Assembly (NCBI GenBank): GCA_963816315.1
Contig: CAWFJZ010000032.1
Coordinates: forward strand, 310,001 to 374,000
Length of the DNA stretch: 64,000 nt
DNA from: CADEEN01 sp963816315
GTDB taxonomy: Bacteria; Pseudomonadota; Gammaproteobacteria; Burkholderiales; Burkholderiaceae_C
Direction: 5' to 3'
Shown here: piece by piece, positions 53,803 through 64,000 of the stretch
Layout of the letters: every line of letters begins with the position of its first letter
Numbering within the stretch: position 1 is the stretch's first letter
The notes under the pieces: model-generated
The model's database searches: none
Told to the model about the DNA's origin: nothing
The model's input: only the letters and a program-made list of their open reading frames with translations
Translations under genes and position numbers: made by a program

Positions 53803-54735
53803 TCATGCCGGGCTGGTGGCTTCGAGCCACTCCAGCACCTGCCGGCGCATCGCCGGCGTCTCGGCGTGGCCGCCGTCTGCAAGCACCTGCTGCCAGCGCG
53901 CGTCTGTGCCCAGGGCGGCATCGACTGCGCGCAGCGCGTGGTCGAGCACGGCCAGGCCGGCGGGCGGCGTCAGCGGGTCGGCGCGGCCGGCCAGCGACAG
54001 GTGCGGCCGCGGCGCGATCAGCGCGGCGATTTCGGCCAGCGTGAACGCTTGCAACAGCCCGGGGACAAAAAAGTACTCGCCGTGCAAGTCGAAGCCGCCG
54101 CTGTCGAGCAGCGCGGCGTACTCGGCTGCGCAGCACAGCTCGACGCACCCGGCGATGCGCGTGTCGAGCGCGGCCGACCAGAGCGCCATCGTGCTGCCCA
54201 TCGACAAGCCGAGCGTGACGACAGGCAGCGATGCGAAGCCGGGTTGCGCACGCAGCCAGTCGAGCGCGGCCAGCGTGTCGTGCACGCGCCAGCCCCACAG
54301 CGTCGCGCCTTGCCAGAGCAGGCGTTTGACGAGCGCGCGTTCGCTGGGGCGTTGCCGCTCGCCGAAGCCCCAATGGTCGATCGCCAGCACGGCCCAGCCC
54401 CGCGCGGTGAGCGCCTCGCCATAGGGCGGCGATTGCAACGCAGGCCGGCCGGCGAGCAACTCGTCCTTGCCGGTCTCGAAGCGGTTGCCGTGGGCGTGGC
54501 AGTACAGGACGACGCCGCGCGGCGTGACATCACGCGGGCGCAACAGTAACGCGGGCACGGCCTGCTCGGCGTTGAGGTGCAGGCGCCAGCGTTCGACCGT
54601 CGAGTTGCCGTGCGGCGCGCTGCCGAGCCGCTCGCCGGCCACGCCGACCTCGCGCCACGGCCGCGGGCCGAGCAGGCGCCACAGGTCTTCGCGCCGCTGC
54701 GCGGTGGCTGCCGCATCGCTCAACCAGGGCCACAT
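53803..54735 (-). CDS. Alpha/beta hydrolase (dienelactone-hydrolase/acetyl-esterase-like)
   Basis: A 310-residue cytoplasmic hydrolase. The oxyanion region is VVLYCHAHGNRFETGKDELL, the nucleophile elbow VVTLGLSMGSTMALW, the Asp in LSLAGRADPLTPPAGL and the His in VLADGGHAETPAM. It starts at 54735, overlapping the GH31 stop by one base, so the two are co-translated. It may deacetylate or de-esterify the oligosaccharide that the GH31 enzyme cuts. Its exact ester substrate is unknown. Confidence 0.8.
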   Translation of the reverse strand: MWPWLSDAAATAQRREDLWRLLGPRPWREVGVAGERLGSAPHGNSTVERWRLHLNAEQAVPALLLRPRDVTPRGVVLYCHAHGNRFETGKDELLAGRPALQSPPYGEALTARGWAVLAIDHWGFGERQRPSERALVKRLLWQGATLWGWRVHDTLAALDWLRAQPGFASLPVVTLGLSMGSTMALWSAALDTRIAGCVELCCAAEYAALLDSGGFDLHGEYFFVPGLLQAFTLAEIAALIAPRPHLSLAGRADPLTPPAGLAVLDHALRAVDAALGTDARWQQVLADGGHAETPAMRRQVLEWLEATSPA

Positions 54736-57098
54736 CAGGCCACCAGCGATACGCCGCCCGCCGACACGAGTTCGACCTTGCGCGTTTCGCCGGCCGGCAG
54801 CACGACGCGGATCTGCCGGTAAGGCAGCGGCCAGGCGCCGCTGCTCGTCATCGACAGGGCGAGCCGCGACGCATGCGCCTGCGCGGTGAAACGCTGGACG
54901 ACGTGGCGATCCGGCGCGTCGGCGTGCCGCAGCCCGTCGTCCTCGTACAGCAGCGCGGCGTCGCTGCCGCTGCGCGGCGGGAACCACAACAGCGCGCGCG
55001 ACGGTTCTTCGGTGCGCGCGCTGTCGTTCGCGGCGTCGGTGGTCGGCACCAGCGCACCGCCGCGCACGAACAGCGGCAGGCGGTGCAGCGGCGCGATGAC
55101 CTCGATGCTCTGACCGCCGGCGTGGTGCGCACCGGTCCACCAATCGAACCAGCCGTGCGGCGCGCGCGGCAGATAGACGCTGCGCTTGCGCGCGCCGGGC
55201 TCGAACACCGGCGCGGCGAGCAGGTCGGGGCCGACCATCATCTCGTCGTTGTCGGTCCAGGTGGCGGGGTCGTCGCCGAAGTCGAAGAACGTTGGCCGCA
55301 ACAGCGGCAGGTGCTCCCGGGTCGCACGCCACAGTTGCGTGTACAGGTAGGGCATCAGCTTCAGCCGCAGGCCCACCGCGGCGCGGATCGCCGGCGTCGC
55401 CTCGGCATGCAGCCACGGCGAGTTGACGCTGCCGTCGGCCTTCCAGCTGTTCATGATCATGCGCGGCACGAGGCAGCAGGCCTGCGTCCAGCGGATCAGC
55501 ATTTCGGCGTCGGGCACGGGGCCGTCGAAACCGCCGATGTCGTGGCCGGTGTTGAACATCCCGGACAAACTCATCGTCAGCGCCATGCGCTGGTTCCAGC
55601 GCATCGTGTGCCAGCTCGTGCTGTTGTCGCCGCTCCAGGTCTGCGCGTAGCGCTGCAGGCCCGGCGGGCCGCCGCGCGTGATGGTGTAGATGCGCTCGTC
55701 GGGTTGGTGCCGCGCCTGCTGGTCGAAGGTTGCGCGCGTCATCAGCAGCGGCTGCAGCGCGTGCGCGCGCGCCATCGGCAGCGCCTGGCCGAAGCCGTGG
55801 CACGACGCGCGCTCGCCCCAGATTTCGTACTCGTTGTTGTCGTTCCAGCCGACGTCGATGCCGATGTCGAGCACCTGTTGTTGCAGCCCGTCTTGCCACC
55901 ACGCACGGTCGCCCTCGCGCGTGAAATCGAGGTGCGCGCCCCAGCCGTCCCAGAACTGTTCGAGGCAGGGACCGTTCTGATCGCGCACGAAGGCGCCTTG
56001 CGCGGCGAGCGCGGCGTAAGCCGGGTGGTCGTCGAGCAGACACGGCTTCAGGTTGGCGACGGTGCGCACGCCGGCCTTTGCAAAGTCGGCGAGCAGTTTT
56101 TTCGGCTCGGGGAACTTGTCGTTGTTCCAGGTGAAGACGTAGCGCTGCTTGCCGCGGCTGGTGTAGCCCGAGCCGAAGTGAAAACTCGACAGCGGGAAGC
56201 CGTCTTTTTCAGCGTGGCCGAGGAAGCCGCGGATCTGCGCTTGCGCGTCGGCCGCGTCGGCCAGGCCCATCGCGGTGTTGGCGAAGCCGAGCGTCCAGCG
56301 CGGCGGCAACGCCGTGCCGCCGATGGCGGCGACAAATCGCGCCAGCGCCTCGCGCAGCGACGGGCCGGCGAAGACATGACAGTCGAAGTCGCCGTCGGCG
56401 ATTTCGGTGGCGCGGTAGCGGCCGTGGTAGTTGTCGTGCTCGGCGCCGAAGTCGAACGTGCATTCGGCCAGCGTGTCGTAATAGCAGCCGCTGGCGAGGC
56501 CGTTTCGATGGTTGAGGAAGAACGGCCAGTGTTTGTACAGCGGGTCGCCCGTCTTGGCGTCGTAGCCGAGCGCATCGAGCATGCGCGTGCGCAGGCGGCG
56601 GCCGCGCAGGTCGAGCGGGCCGGTCTTGTCGCCGAGGCCGAAGTAACGGTCTTGCGCCGGGTCGCGCTGCTGCCAATGCCAGAGCGTGCCGCTGCGTTCG
56701 GAGAACGCGTAGGCGTAGCTCTCGGCGCGGTCGCCGCAGCAGAACTGCCAAGCGTCGTTGCCGTCGGCGCGTTGCTCCCAGGTGATCGCGAACGGGTCGA
56801 GCGCGATGCGCGCGCGCAGGTGCGTGCCGCCCAAGTGCAGCACATCGCCGTGTTGCGATGCGGTCGCACTCGCATCGGGCGCGAACAGCGCCTCGCGTTG
56901 CATGCCTTCGAGCGGGAACACGCCGCTGGGATCGAGTGCCCAGGTGCGCGGCTCGCGATAGCCGTCGGGCGGCAGCAGCGTCGTGCGGCCGCTGTGGCTG
57001 TCGATCAACGAGACGCGGGCGCGCCAGCCGTGGTCGAGTTGGAGTTCGATGCAGCCGCCGGCCATCGACAGCAGCGTGGCTTTTCGCAACGGCGTCAT
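54735..57098 (-). CDS. Glycoside hydrolase family 31 (alpha-glucosidase/alpha-xylosidase)
   Basis: A 787-residue retaining glycosidase. The N-terminal galactose-mutarotase-like domain spans about 1-260, then the TIM barrel begins at LPPRWTLGFANTAMG. The nucleophile Asp is residue 420 in DVGWNDNNEYEIW; the acid/base Asp is in NTGHDIGGFDGP. C-terminal beta domains follow (LFVRGGALVPTTDA). There is no signal peptide, so it acts on imported oligosaccharide. The start MTPLRKATLL at 57098 is chosen because the longer reading frame upstream is translated from a dispersed repeat. The neighbours are a MalEFGK-type importer and a pentose importer, so both glucosidase and xylosidase activity are plausible. 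Confidence 0.87.
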   Translation of the reverse strand: MTPLRKATLLSMAGGCIELQLDHGWRARVSLIDSHSGRTTLLPPDGYREPRTWALDPSGVFPLEGMQREALFAPDASATASQHGDVLHLGGTHLRARIALDPFAITWEQRADGNDAWQFCCGDRAESYAYAFSERSGTLWHWQQRDPAQDRYFGLGDKTGPLDLRGRRLRTRMLDALGYDAKTGDPLYKHWPFFLNHRNGLASGCYYDTLAECTFDFGAEHDNYHGRYRATEIADGDFDCHVFAGPSLREALARFVAAIGGTALPPRWTLGFANTAMGLADAADAQAQIRGFLGHAEKDGFPLSSFHFGSGYTSRGKQRYVFTWNNDKFPEPKKLLADFAKAGVRTVANLKPCLLDDHPAYAALAAQGAFVRDQNGPCLEQFWDGWGAHLDFTREGDRAWWQDGLQQQVLDIGIDVGWNDNNEYEIWGERASCHGFGQALPMARAHALQPLLMTRATFDQQARHQPDERIYTITRGGPPGLQRYAQTWSGDNSTSWHTMRWNQRMALTMSLSGMFNTGHDIGGFDGPVPDAEMLIRWTQACCLVPRMIMNSWKADGSVNSPWLHAEATPAIRAAVGLRLKLMPYLYTQLWRATREHLPLLRPTFFDFGDDPATWTDNDEMMVGPDLLAAPVFEPGARKRSVYLPRAPHGWFDWWTGAHHAGGQSIEVIAPLHRLPLFVRGGALVPTTDAANDSARTEEPSRALLWFPPRSGSDAALLYEDDGLRHADAPDRHVVQRFTAQAHASRLALSMTSSGAWPLPYRQIRVVLPAGETRKVELVSAGGVSLVA

Positions 57099-57112
57099 AT
57101 CCCTCACCCCAA

Positions 57113-57133
57113 CCCTCTCCCAGAGGGAGAGGG
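57113..57133. repeat. CCCTCTCCC dyad repeat in the GH31 leader
   Basis: Nine-base perfect stem CCCTCTCCC/GGGAGAGGG with an AGA loop, flanked by CCTCACCCCAA. This is a dispersed element common in proteobacterial intergenic regions. It lies 15 bases upstream of the GH31 start, between it and the IS110 remnant, and may terminate or attenuate transcription entering from the insertion. Confidence 0.75.
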
Positions 57134-57199
57134 GGCAAGACAAACTCCCCGAACGGTATGGGGCTTGTTCATCTCAGTGGTCCATTGCGCTGCGCGCCC

Positions 57200-58292
57200 C
57201 CTGACTCTTGCCGAGTGGCTCGACTGCTTGGGCGTCGAGCACGTCGCCATGGAGGCCACCGGCGTGTACTGGAAGCCGGTGTGGCACGTACTCGAAGGCC
57301 ATTTCGAGCTCGTGCTGGCCAACGCCGCGCACGTCAAGAACGTGCCGGGGCGCAAGACCGACGTCAACGATGCGATGTGGCTGGCCGATCTGCTGGCGCA
57401 CGGCCTGATCCGTGCGAGCTTCGTGCCGCCGGTGGCGGTGCAGGAGTTGCGCGCCGTCACGCGCACGCGCAAGCAATTCGTGCGCGAGCGCACTGCGCAC
57501 GTGCAGCGCATCGACAAGCTGCTCGAGGACACCAACCTCAAGCTGGGCGTCGTGTTCAGCGACATCCTGGGCAAGAGCGGGCGCGCGGTGCTGCAGGCCA
57601 TCATCGACGGGCACACCGACCCCGAACGATTGGCCGCTTGCGTGACCACTCGCGTCAAGGCCAGCCGCGCCGAGTTGCTCGAAGCCATGCGCGGACACGT
57701 CAGTGCGCATCACCGCTTCATGCTCAAGCTGCACCTGGGCCACATCGACGTGCTGGACAAGGCCATCGCCGAGATCGAAAAGGAGGTGGGCCTGGGGCTC
57801 GACACATTTCGCAAAGCCGCCAAGCTGCTGAGCACGATGCCCGGTCTGAGCGCAGTGGGCTCCAACGTGGTGATTGCCGAGATCGGCATCGACATGTCGC
57901 GCTTCGCCACGCCGGGCCACCTGCTGTCGTGGGCCTGCATGTGTCCGCGCAACGACGAGAGCGCGGGCAAGCGCCGCAGCACCCGGCTGCGCCGCGGCGG
58001 CAAGTGGCTCAAGACCACCATGGTGCAGGCCGCCTGGGCGGCCGTGAAGGTCAAGGGCAGCTACCTGCAGGCTCAGTTCCACCGCCTGCGCGCAAGACGC
58101 GGTGCCAAGAAGGCCATCATCGCCGTGGCCGCCTCCATGCTCACTGCGGCTTGGCACATGCTGCGCAACGGAGCTGAATACCGCGATCTTGGCGCAGCTC
58201 ACTTCGACCGCGCCGATGCTCACAAAACGGCCGTGCGCTTGGTCCGCAGACTCGAACTGATCGGCTACGCGGTGCAGCTCACGCCAGTTTGA
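57200..58292 (+). mobile_element. IS110-family transposase remnant, 5' truncated
   Basis: About 360 residues of a DEDD transposase. Present are the Glu motif VAMEATGVYWKPVWHV, the Asp motif VPGRKTDVNDAMWLADLL and the C-terminal Transposase_20 domain (TMPGLSAVGSNVVIAEIG, RFATPGHLLSWACMCPRNDE). The first 50-60 residues, which carry the initial catalytic Asp and start codon, are absent: sequence before about 57195 is unrelated. The stop at 58290-58292 lies 11 bases from the end of the MalK-type gene. The element splits a same-strand sugar operon between its transport and hydrolase halves. It cannot transpose on its own as written. Confidence 0.82.
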
Positions 58293-58303
58293 CGAGGTTG
58301 GTT

Positions 58304-59383
<1,080 letters not shown>

Positions 59384-59385
59384 CT

Positions 59386-60434
59386 CTATTTGACTCCAGC
59401 AGAAGCGATGCCCTGCGTGATGTACTTCTGCAAGAACGCAAACACCAGCGTGATCGGCAGCAGCGTGATCACCGTCATCGCCAGCAGGTAATGCCATTGC
59501 GTGACGAGGTCACCCTGGAAGGCGTTGAGCGCGAGCTGCAGCGTGAACTGCTCGTTCTTCGACAGCACGATCAGTGGCCAGAGGAAATCGTTCCAGCGCC
59601 ACATGACCGAGAAGATGGCAAGCACGGCCAGCGCCGGTGCGGCCAGCGGCAGCACGATGCGCCAATAGATGCGCCACTCGCTCGCATGGTCCATGCGCGC
59701 CGCGTCGAGCAGCTCGTCGGGGATCGTCAGCATGTACTGGCGCAGCAGGAAGACGCCGGTCGGCGTGGCTACCGCCGGCCAGATCACACCCCACAGGCTG
59801 TTGAGCAGGCCGAGTTCGCTGACGACCAGGAAGTTCGGCACGAGCACGATGGCCGGCGGCACCATCAGCGTGGCGATGATCAGCAGGAACACGCCCCAGC
59901 GGCCCTTGAACTTGTACTTCGACAGCGCGAATGCGGCCATCGAGTTGAACAAGCAGCGTGAGGATCGTCGCGACGACGGTGATGAACACCGAGTTCCACA
60001 AGTAGCGGCCGAAGTTGAATTTGCCGCCGAGCTCGGTGTAGTTCTCGGTGGCGAGTCTGAATTCACGCACCGGCTCGCGGTCGGCGACGTTGACGCGGAT
60101 GAGCTCGTCGGGTTTCGCGGGATCGACATGCGTGGCCATCAGGCCGATGCGGCGCACCTCGGGCAGCTCGCGAGTCGTGCCGTCGGGCAGCTTGACGCGA
60201 TAGACCGGCTTCATGCCCTCTTCGCCAGGAACAGCGACCGACTTCTGCCCGTACGGCAACAAGCGCGGCGGAAATTCGGACAGCGCCGCTTCGGTCTTGA
60301 ACGACGACATCACGAGCCACAGCACCGGGCCGAACATCAGGAACAGGCCGATGGCGAGGTAGAGCGTAGCTCAGCCAGTCGGTCCAGTCGAGCGAACGGC
60401 GACCGCGGGTGCGGGTGACGAAGCGCGACCGCAT
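59386..60434 (-). CDS. Sugar ABC transporter permease, MalG type (two frameshifts)
   Basis: Inner-membrane permease of about 348 residues. The N-terminus starts at 60434 (MRSRFVTRTRGRRSLDWTDW); one extra base near 60365 leads to MFGPVLWLVMSSFKTEAALS with a large periplasmic insertion (FPPRLLPYGQ to ELGGKFNFGRY); another near 59950 leads to SMAAFALSKYKFKGRWGVFL. The EAA loop is DELLDAARMDHASEWRIYWR followed by IVLPLAAPAL. It lies two bases upstream of the MalK-type gene. The frameshifts are probably errors, because every motif is intact. Confidence 0.82.
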
Positions 60435-61353
<919 letters not shown>

Positions 61354-61372
61354 TCAGCGCTCCCAGACCCAG

Positions 61373-61422
61373 CCGTTCGCCCTGAGCTTGTCGAAGGGCT
61401 TCGACAGGCTCAGCCCGAACGG
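61373..61422. repeat. REP-like palindrome between binding-protein and permease genes
   Basis: CCGTTCGCCCTGAGCTTGTC (61373) with AAGG, then CTTCGACAGGCTCAGCCCG with AACGG (to 61422): two inverted copies separated by one base, folding into a hairpin of about 24 pairs with few mismatches. This is the most symmetrical copy of the family also found at 17886 and 52598. It is within the 85-base gap of the MalE-MalF-type junction. Confidence 0.85.
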
Positions 61423-61438
61423 GTGACGGCGCATGCCT

Positions 61439-62722
61439 TTACTTGCTCGCCGCCTTGACCTGCTCGTCGATGTCGCTCGTCAGGCGCTTGATCGCGTCGT
61501 CGGCGCTCATCTCGCCGGCCACGGCCTGGCCGATGCGCTGAGCGGTCGGCAGAAATACCGCGCGGTTGAAGCGGTAGCCCTGCAAATCGAAGTTCGGCTG
61601 CGCGATCTTCGGCACGTCAGCCACGAAGACGTTGAGCGCCGCCTTGGCCATCGGCGAGACGTTGTAGGACACGCCGGCCTTGGCCACGGACAGGCTGGCC
61701 GGGATGTTGTCGGTCTTGGCCATCAGCTCCTTGTAGTTCGCGTCTTCGGACAGGAAGTCGATGAACTTGGCGGCCAGCGCCGGCTGCTTGGTGCGCTTGA
61801 AGGCGACGAAGGCGGCGCCGCCCGGCATTGCGGTGCAGGCCGCCGGGCCGCAGGGTGCGGGCGCGACGGCCCACTCGAAGGCCTTGGTGACCTGCGTGTC
61901 CATGCGCTTCAACTGCCACGAGCCGGAGTAATAGACGACGACGCGGCCGTTGGCGAATTCTTCGAAGGCGTCGCGGTACTGCGAGCCGCCGGTGCCGCCC
62001 CAGACCTCCTTGGGCATCAGGCCGTTCTTGTTCCAATCGACGAATTTCTTGACCGCCGTCTGGTAGCCGGCATCGACGACGGGCACGCCGTTGGCGTCGA
62101 ACAGCTTGGCGCCGTAAGCCACGGCGAGCGGCGCGAAGCGGTGGCCGCTGCGGTCCATCGCCATCGCGAACGGCGTCTTGGTCGCTTTGGCCACCTTGTC
62201 GGCGGCGGCCATCCAGTCGTCCCAGGTTGCCTTGGCATCGGGCATCGGCACCTTGGCCTGCTCGAACAGCGTCTTGTTGACGTAGGCGCCGGTCACGGTG
62301 AGCTGCGACATCAGGCCGTAGATGCCTTTGTCCTGCGGCCCGGCGCGAAACCACGGCAGCGTGGACGCGAAGTTGTCGGCCCAGGCTTTCTGGCGCGCGG
62401 CGGAAAGATGCGGCGTCAGATCGAGGTAGTACTTGTTCAAGCCGCCGAGGTCGGCCACGCGGCCAACGTCGGGGCCTTCGCCGGCCGCGAGTTGTACCGG
62501 CAGCGTTTCGACCACAGCCTTGTACGGCACCTTGTCGATGACGATCTTGGCGCCGGCGTTGGCAGCTTCGAAGCGCTTGGCGATCTCGCCGGTGACTTCG
62601 CATTCATTGCCGTCGGAATAACACTGCACGCGCAGCTCTTGCGCTTGCGCCGGCACGGCGAGCGCAAGCGTCGCGGTGAGCGCCGCCATGGCGGCGCTTT
62701 GGAACGGGGTCAGTGAGGGCAT
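61439..62722 (-). CDS. Extracellular sugar-binding protein, family 1 (MalE/UgpB type)
   Basis: A 427-residue periplasmic binding protein. The start MPSLTPFQSAAMAALTATLA at 62722 gives a signal peptide ending at AVPAQA-QE. Family features are the N-terminal strand LRVQCYSDGNECEVTGEIAK, the hinge region with AAGEGPDVGRVADLGGLNKY, and the C-lobe MPGGAAFVAFKRTKQPALAA. A pair of cysteines in CGPAAC may form a disulfide. It is the first gene of the importer and is separated from the permease by a strong palindrome. The ligand is probably an alpha-glucoside or related oligosaccharide, judging from the GH31 gene. Confidence 0.88.
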   Translation of the reverse strand: MPSLTPFQSAAMAALTATLALAVPAQAQELRVQCYSDGNECEVTGEIAKRFEAANAGAKIVIDKVPYKAVVETLPVQLAAGEGPDVGRVADLGGLNKYYLDLTPHLSAARQKAWADNFASTLPWFRAGPQDKGIYGLMSQLTVTGAYVNKTLFEQAKVPMPDAKATWDDWMAAADKVAKATKTPFAMAMDRSGHRFAPLAVAYGAKLFDANGVPVVDAGYQTAVKKFVDWNKNGLMPKEVWGGTGGSQYRDAFEEFANGRVVVYYSGSWQLKRMDTQVTKAFEWAVAPAPCGPAACTAMPGGAAFVAFKRTKQPALAAKFIDFLSEDANYKELMAKTDNIPASLSVAKAGVSYNVSPMAKAALNVFVADVPKIAQPNFDLQGYRFNRAVFLPTAQRIGQAVAGEMSADDAIKRLTSDIDEQVKAASK

Positions 62723-62952
62723 CGGGAAGTCTCCTGCTTGTGGATCGGTGCAACGACGGTGGCGGCGCTGGCCGCGCCATCGAAATTCAACACGCGGCTG
62801 CGAGTCCAAGCCAGGCGAAGAACGAACTTGTTCGGGCTCGACGGGGCGTGTTTGCTGCGGGTTCTACGCGCTGCGTGCAGCCATTGCAATCGGACCTTCC
62901 CTCGTCGTTTTCCGTTTCCCCTTTGGGCACGCTGCTCTGACATCATTCGGCC

Positions 62953-64000
62953 ATGAGCCCCGTCGATATGCGCGACCCGGCGTTTCGCGACGATCCCTAC
63001 CCGCTGCTGCATGCGCTGCGCGAGCGCGGCCGCGTCGAGCGCGACGTGATCGGCATCTGGCTCATCGGCCACCATGCGGATGTCAGCGCCGGGTTGCGCG
63101 ACAACACGCTGAGCCGCGAACCGTGGCGCCTGCCGGCCTGGGAGACGTTGCGGCCGTTCGTTGCCGACTCGACGCTCGAACGCACCACCTTGCAGTGGAT
63201 GCTGATGAACGATCCGCCGAAGCACACGCGCTTGCGCCGCCTCGTCAACGGCGCGTTCAAGCCGCCGGTGATCGAAGCGCTGCGCGAGCGTGTCGTTGCG
63301 ATCACCGACGAACTGCTGGCCGCACTGCCGGCGCCGCGGTCGAACGAGCCGTTCGATCTGATGGCCGGCCTGGCGCAGCCGCTGCCGGTGCGAGTCATCT
63401 GCGACGTGCTCGGCCTGCCGGCCGCGGACTTCGCGCAGACCAAGGCTTGGTCCGACACGCTGGCGCTGATGATGGAGCCGGTGCAGCGCAAAGCCTGGCG
63501 GCACAGCGGCGCCATCGCCGCCGACGAGATGGTGGCCTACCTGCGCGAGCATGTCGCGCGCCACCGCGCTGCGCCGCGCGACGATCTGCTCGGTGCGCTG
63601 ATCCGCGCGCAGGACGACGGCGACGGCGCCACCTTGAGTGACGATGAGTTGCTCGGCAACCTGGTGCTGCTCTTCATCGCCGGCCACGAGACCACGACCA
63701 ACCTGATCGGCAACGGCGCGCTGGCGTTGCTGCGCCACCCCGATGCGCTGGCGCTGTTGCGCAGTGACCCGCAGGCTTTGCTGCCCGGCGCGGTGGCCGA
63801 GATGCTGCGCTACGAGGGCTCGGTCAACATGGTGCCGCGCCACACGGTGCAGCCCTACGCCGTCGGCGACACCGTCGTGCCGCCCGGCCAGGTGCTGTTC
63901 TTCATGCTCGGCGCGGCCAACCGCGACCCGGCCGTGTTCGCCGAGCCCGACCGGTTCGACATCACGCGCTCGCCGAATCCGCACCTGGCCTTCGGCGCCG
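62953..64000 (+). CDS. Cytochrome P450 (3' end outside window)
   Basis: The first 349 residues of a soluble bacterial P450, starting MSPVDMRDPAFRDDPYPLLH at ATG 62953 and open to the right edge. The C-helix region has NDPPKHTRLRRLVNGAF; the I-helix oxygen-activation motif is LFIAGHETTTNLIGNG; the ExxR motif is EMLRYEG. The window ends in HLAFGA, just before the haem cysteine loop. It is divergent from the sugar-binding-protein gene across 230 bases that hold no other gene I can support. Its substrate is unknown. Confidence 0.9.
   Translation, partial: MSPVDMRDPAFRDDPYPLLHALRERGRVERDVIGIWLIGHHADVSAGLRDNTLSREPWRLPAWETLRPFVADSTLERTTLQWMLMNDPPKHTRLRRLVNGAFKPPVIEALRERVVAITDELLAALPAPRSNEPFDLMAGLAQPLPVRVICDVLGLPAADFAQTKAWSDTLALMMEPVQRKAWRHSGAIAADEMVAYLREHVARHRAAPRDDLLGALIRAQDDGDGATLSDDELLGNLVLLFIAGHETTTNLIGNGALALLRHPDALALLRSDPQALLPGAVAEMLRYEGSVNMVPRHTVQPYAVGDTVVPPGQVLFFMLGAANRDPAVFAEPDRFDITRSPNPHLAFGA

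Noticed and set aside
57099..57143. N-terminal extension of GH31 reading SCPLSLWERVGVRD
   Set aside because: This peptide is the translation of the dispersed CCCTCTCCC repeat, a frequent false extension; the fold starts at MTPLRKATLL.

Overview
The window is 64 kb of high-GC DNA with a gene content typical of a betaproteobacterium, most likely Burkholderiales (Rubrivivax/Leptothrix/Methylibium-like). This is inference from two Bug-type tripartite-tricarboxylate receptor genes, a MobA-type 3-hydroxybenzoate 4-monooxygenase, ETF-linked acyl-CoA genes and REP-like palindromes, not from a marker gene. I saw no rRNA, tRNA or CRISPR array.

Left flank (1-8.8 kb, mostly + strand): the end of a sugar ABC importer, two beta-hydroxyacid dehydrogenases (one L-threonate-dehydrogenase-like), a transketolase, an ApnO-like dehydrogenase and, after a methyltransferase on the other strand, an IlvD/Edd-type sugar-acid dehydratase. 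This looks like uptake and oxidation of a plant-derived rare sugar or sugar acid (apiose, tetronate or pentonate type). Then come a SAM/adenylate cyclase/ATPase/TPR regulator (9.0-12.4 kb), a PPOX flavoprotein, and a convergent pair made of a DUF4331 secreted protein and a di-haem peroxidase (13.9-17.7 kb).

Centre (18-38.6 kb): about 20 kb of minus-strand genes with short gaps or overlaps, transcribed away from a divergent MarR regulator. Its promoter-proximal part has the order badH-badI-aliB-aliA-(Bug receptor)-badK, the cyclohexanecarboxylate pathway known from Rhodopseudomonas palustris: CoA ligation, ring desaturation, hydration, oxidation and ring cleavage to pimeloyl-CoA. It continues with an acyl-CoA dehydrogenase, glutaryl-CoA dehydrogenase, an acyl-CoA synthetase, ETF:quinone oxidoreductase, EtfB, EtfA, a zinc dehydrogenase, a 3-oxoadipyl-CoA-type thiolase, and then MobA with an aromatic-acid:H+ symporter and a universal stress protein. 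The set would take alicyclic acids to central metabolism and pass acyl-CoA electrons to quinone, with 3-hydroxybenzoate hydroxylation attached at the distal end.

Right part (38.6-64 kb): a giant hybrid kinase/ATPase/histidine kinase divergent from an OmpR-type regulator, an ECF sigma factor, a patatin, a tiny four-cysteine protein, a haloperoxidase-like PAP2 enzyme, a ParDE module, and a long minus-strand sugar region. The last contains a MalEFGK-type importer, a GH31 glycosidase, an alpha/beta hydrolase, a XylFHG-type importer and a coupled CRTAC1/UnbV FG-GAP protein. An IS110-family remnant sits in it, and a cytochrome P450 runs off the right edge.

Quality warning: at least 16 otherwise well-conserved reading frames or frame segments are joined only by a one-base shift, nearly all in the direction of one extra base. 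Two further genes (thiolase, parE) lack an internal block. Most of this is probably sequencing or assembly error, so frameshifted genes are annotated across their full span.
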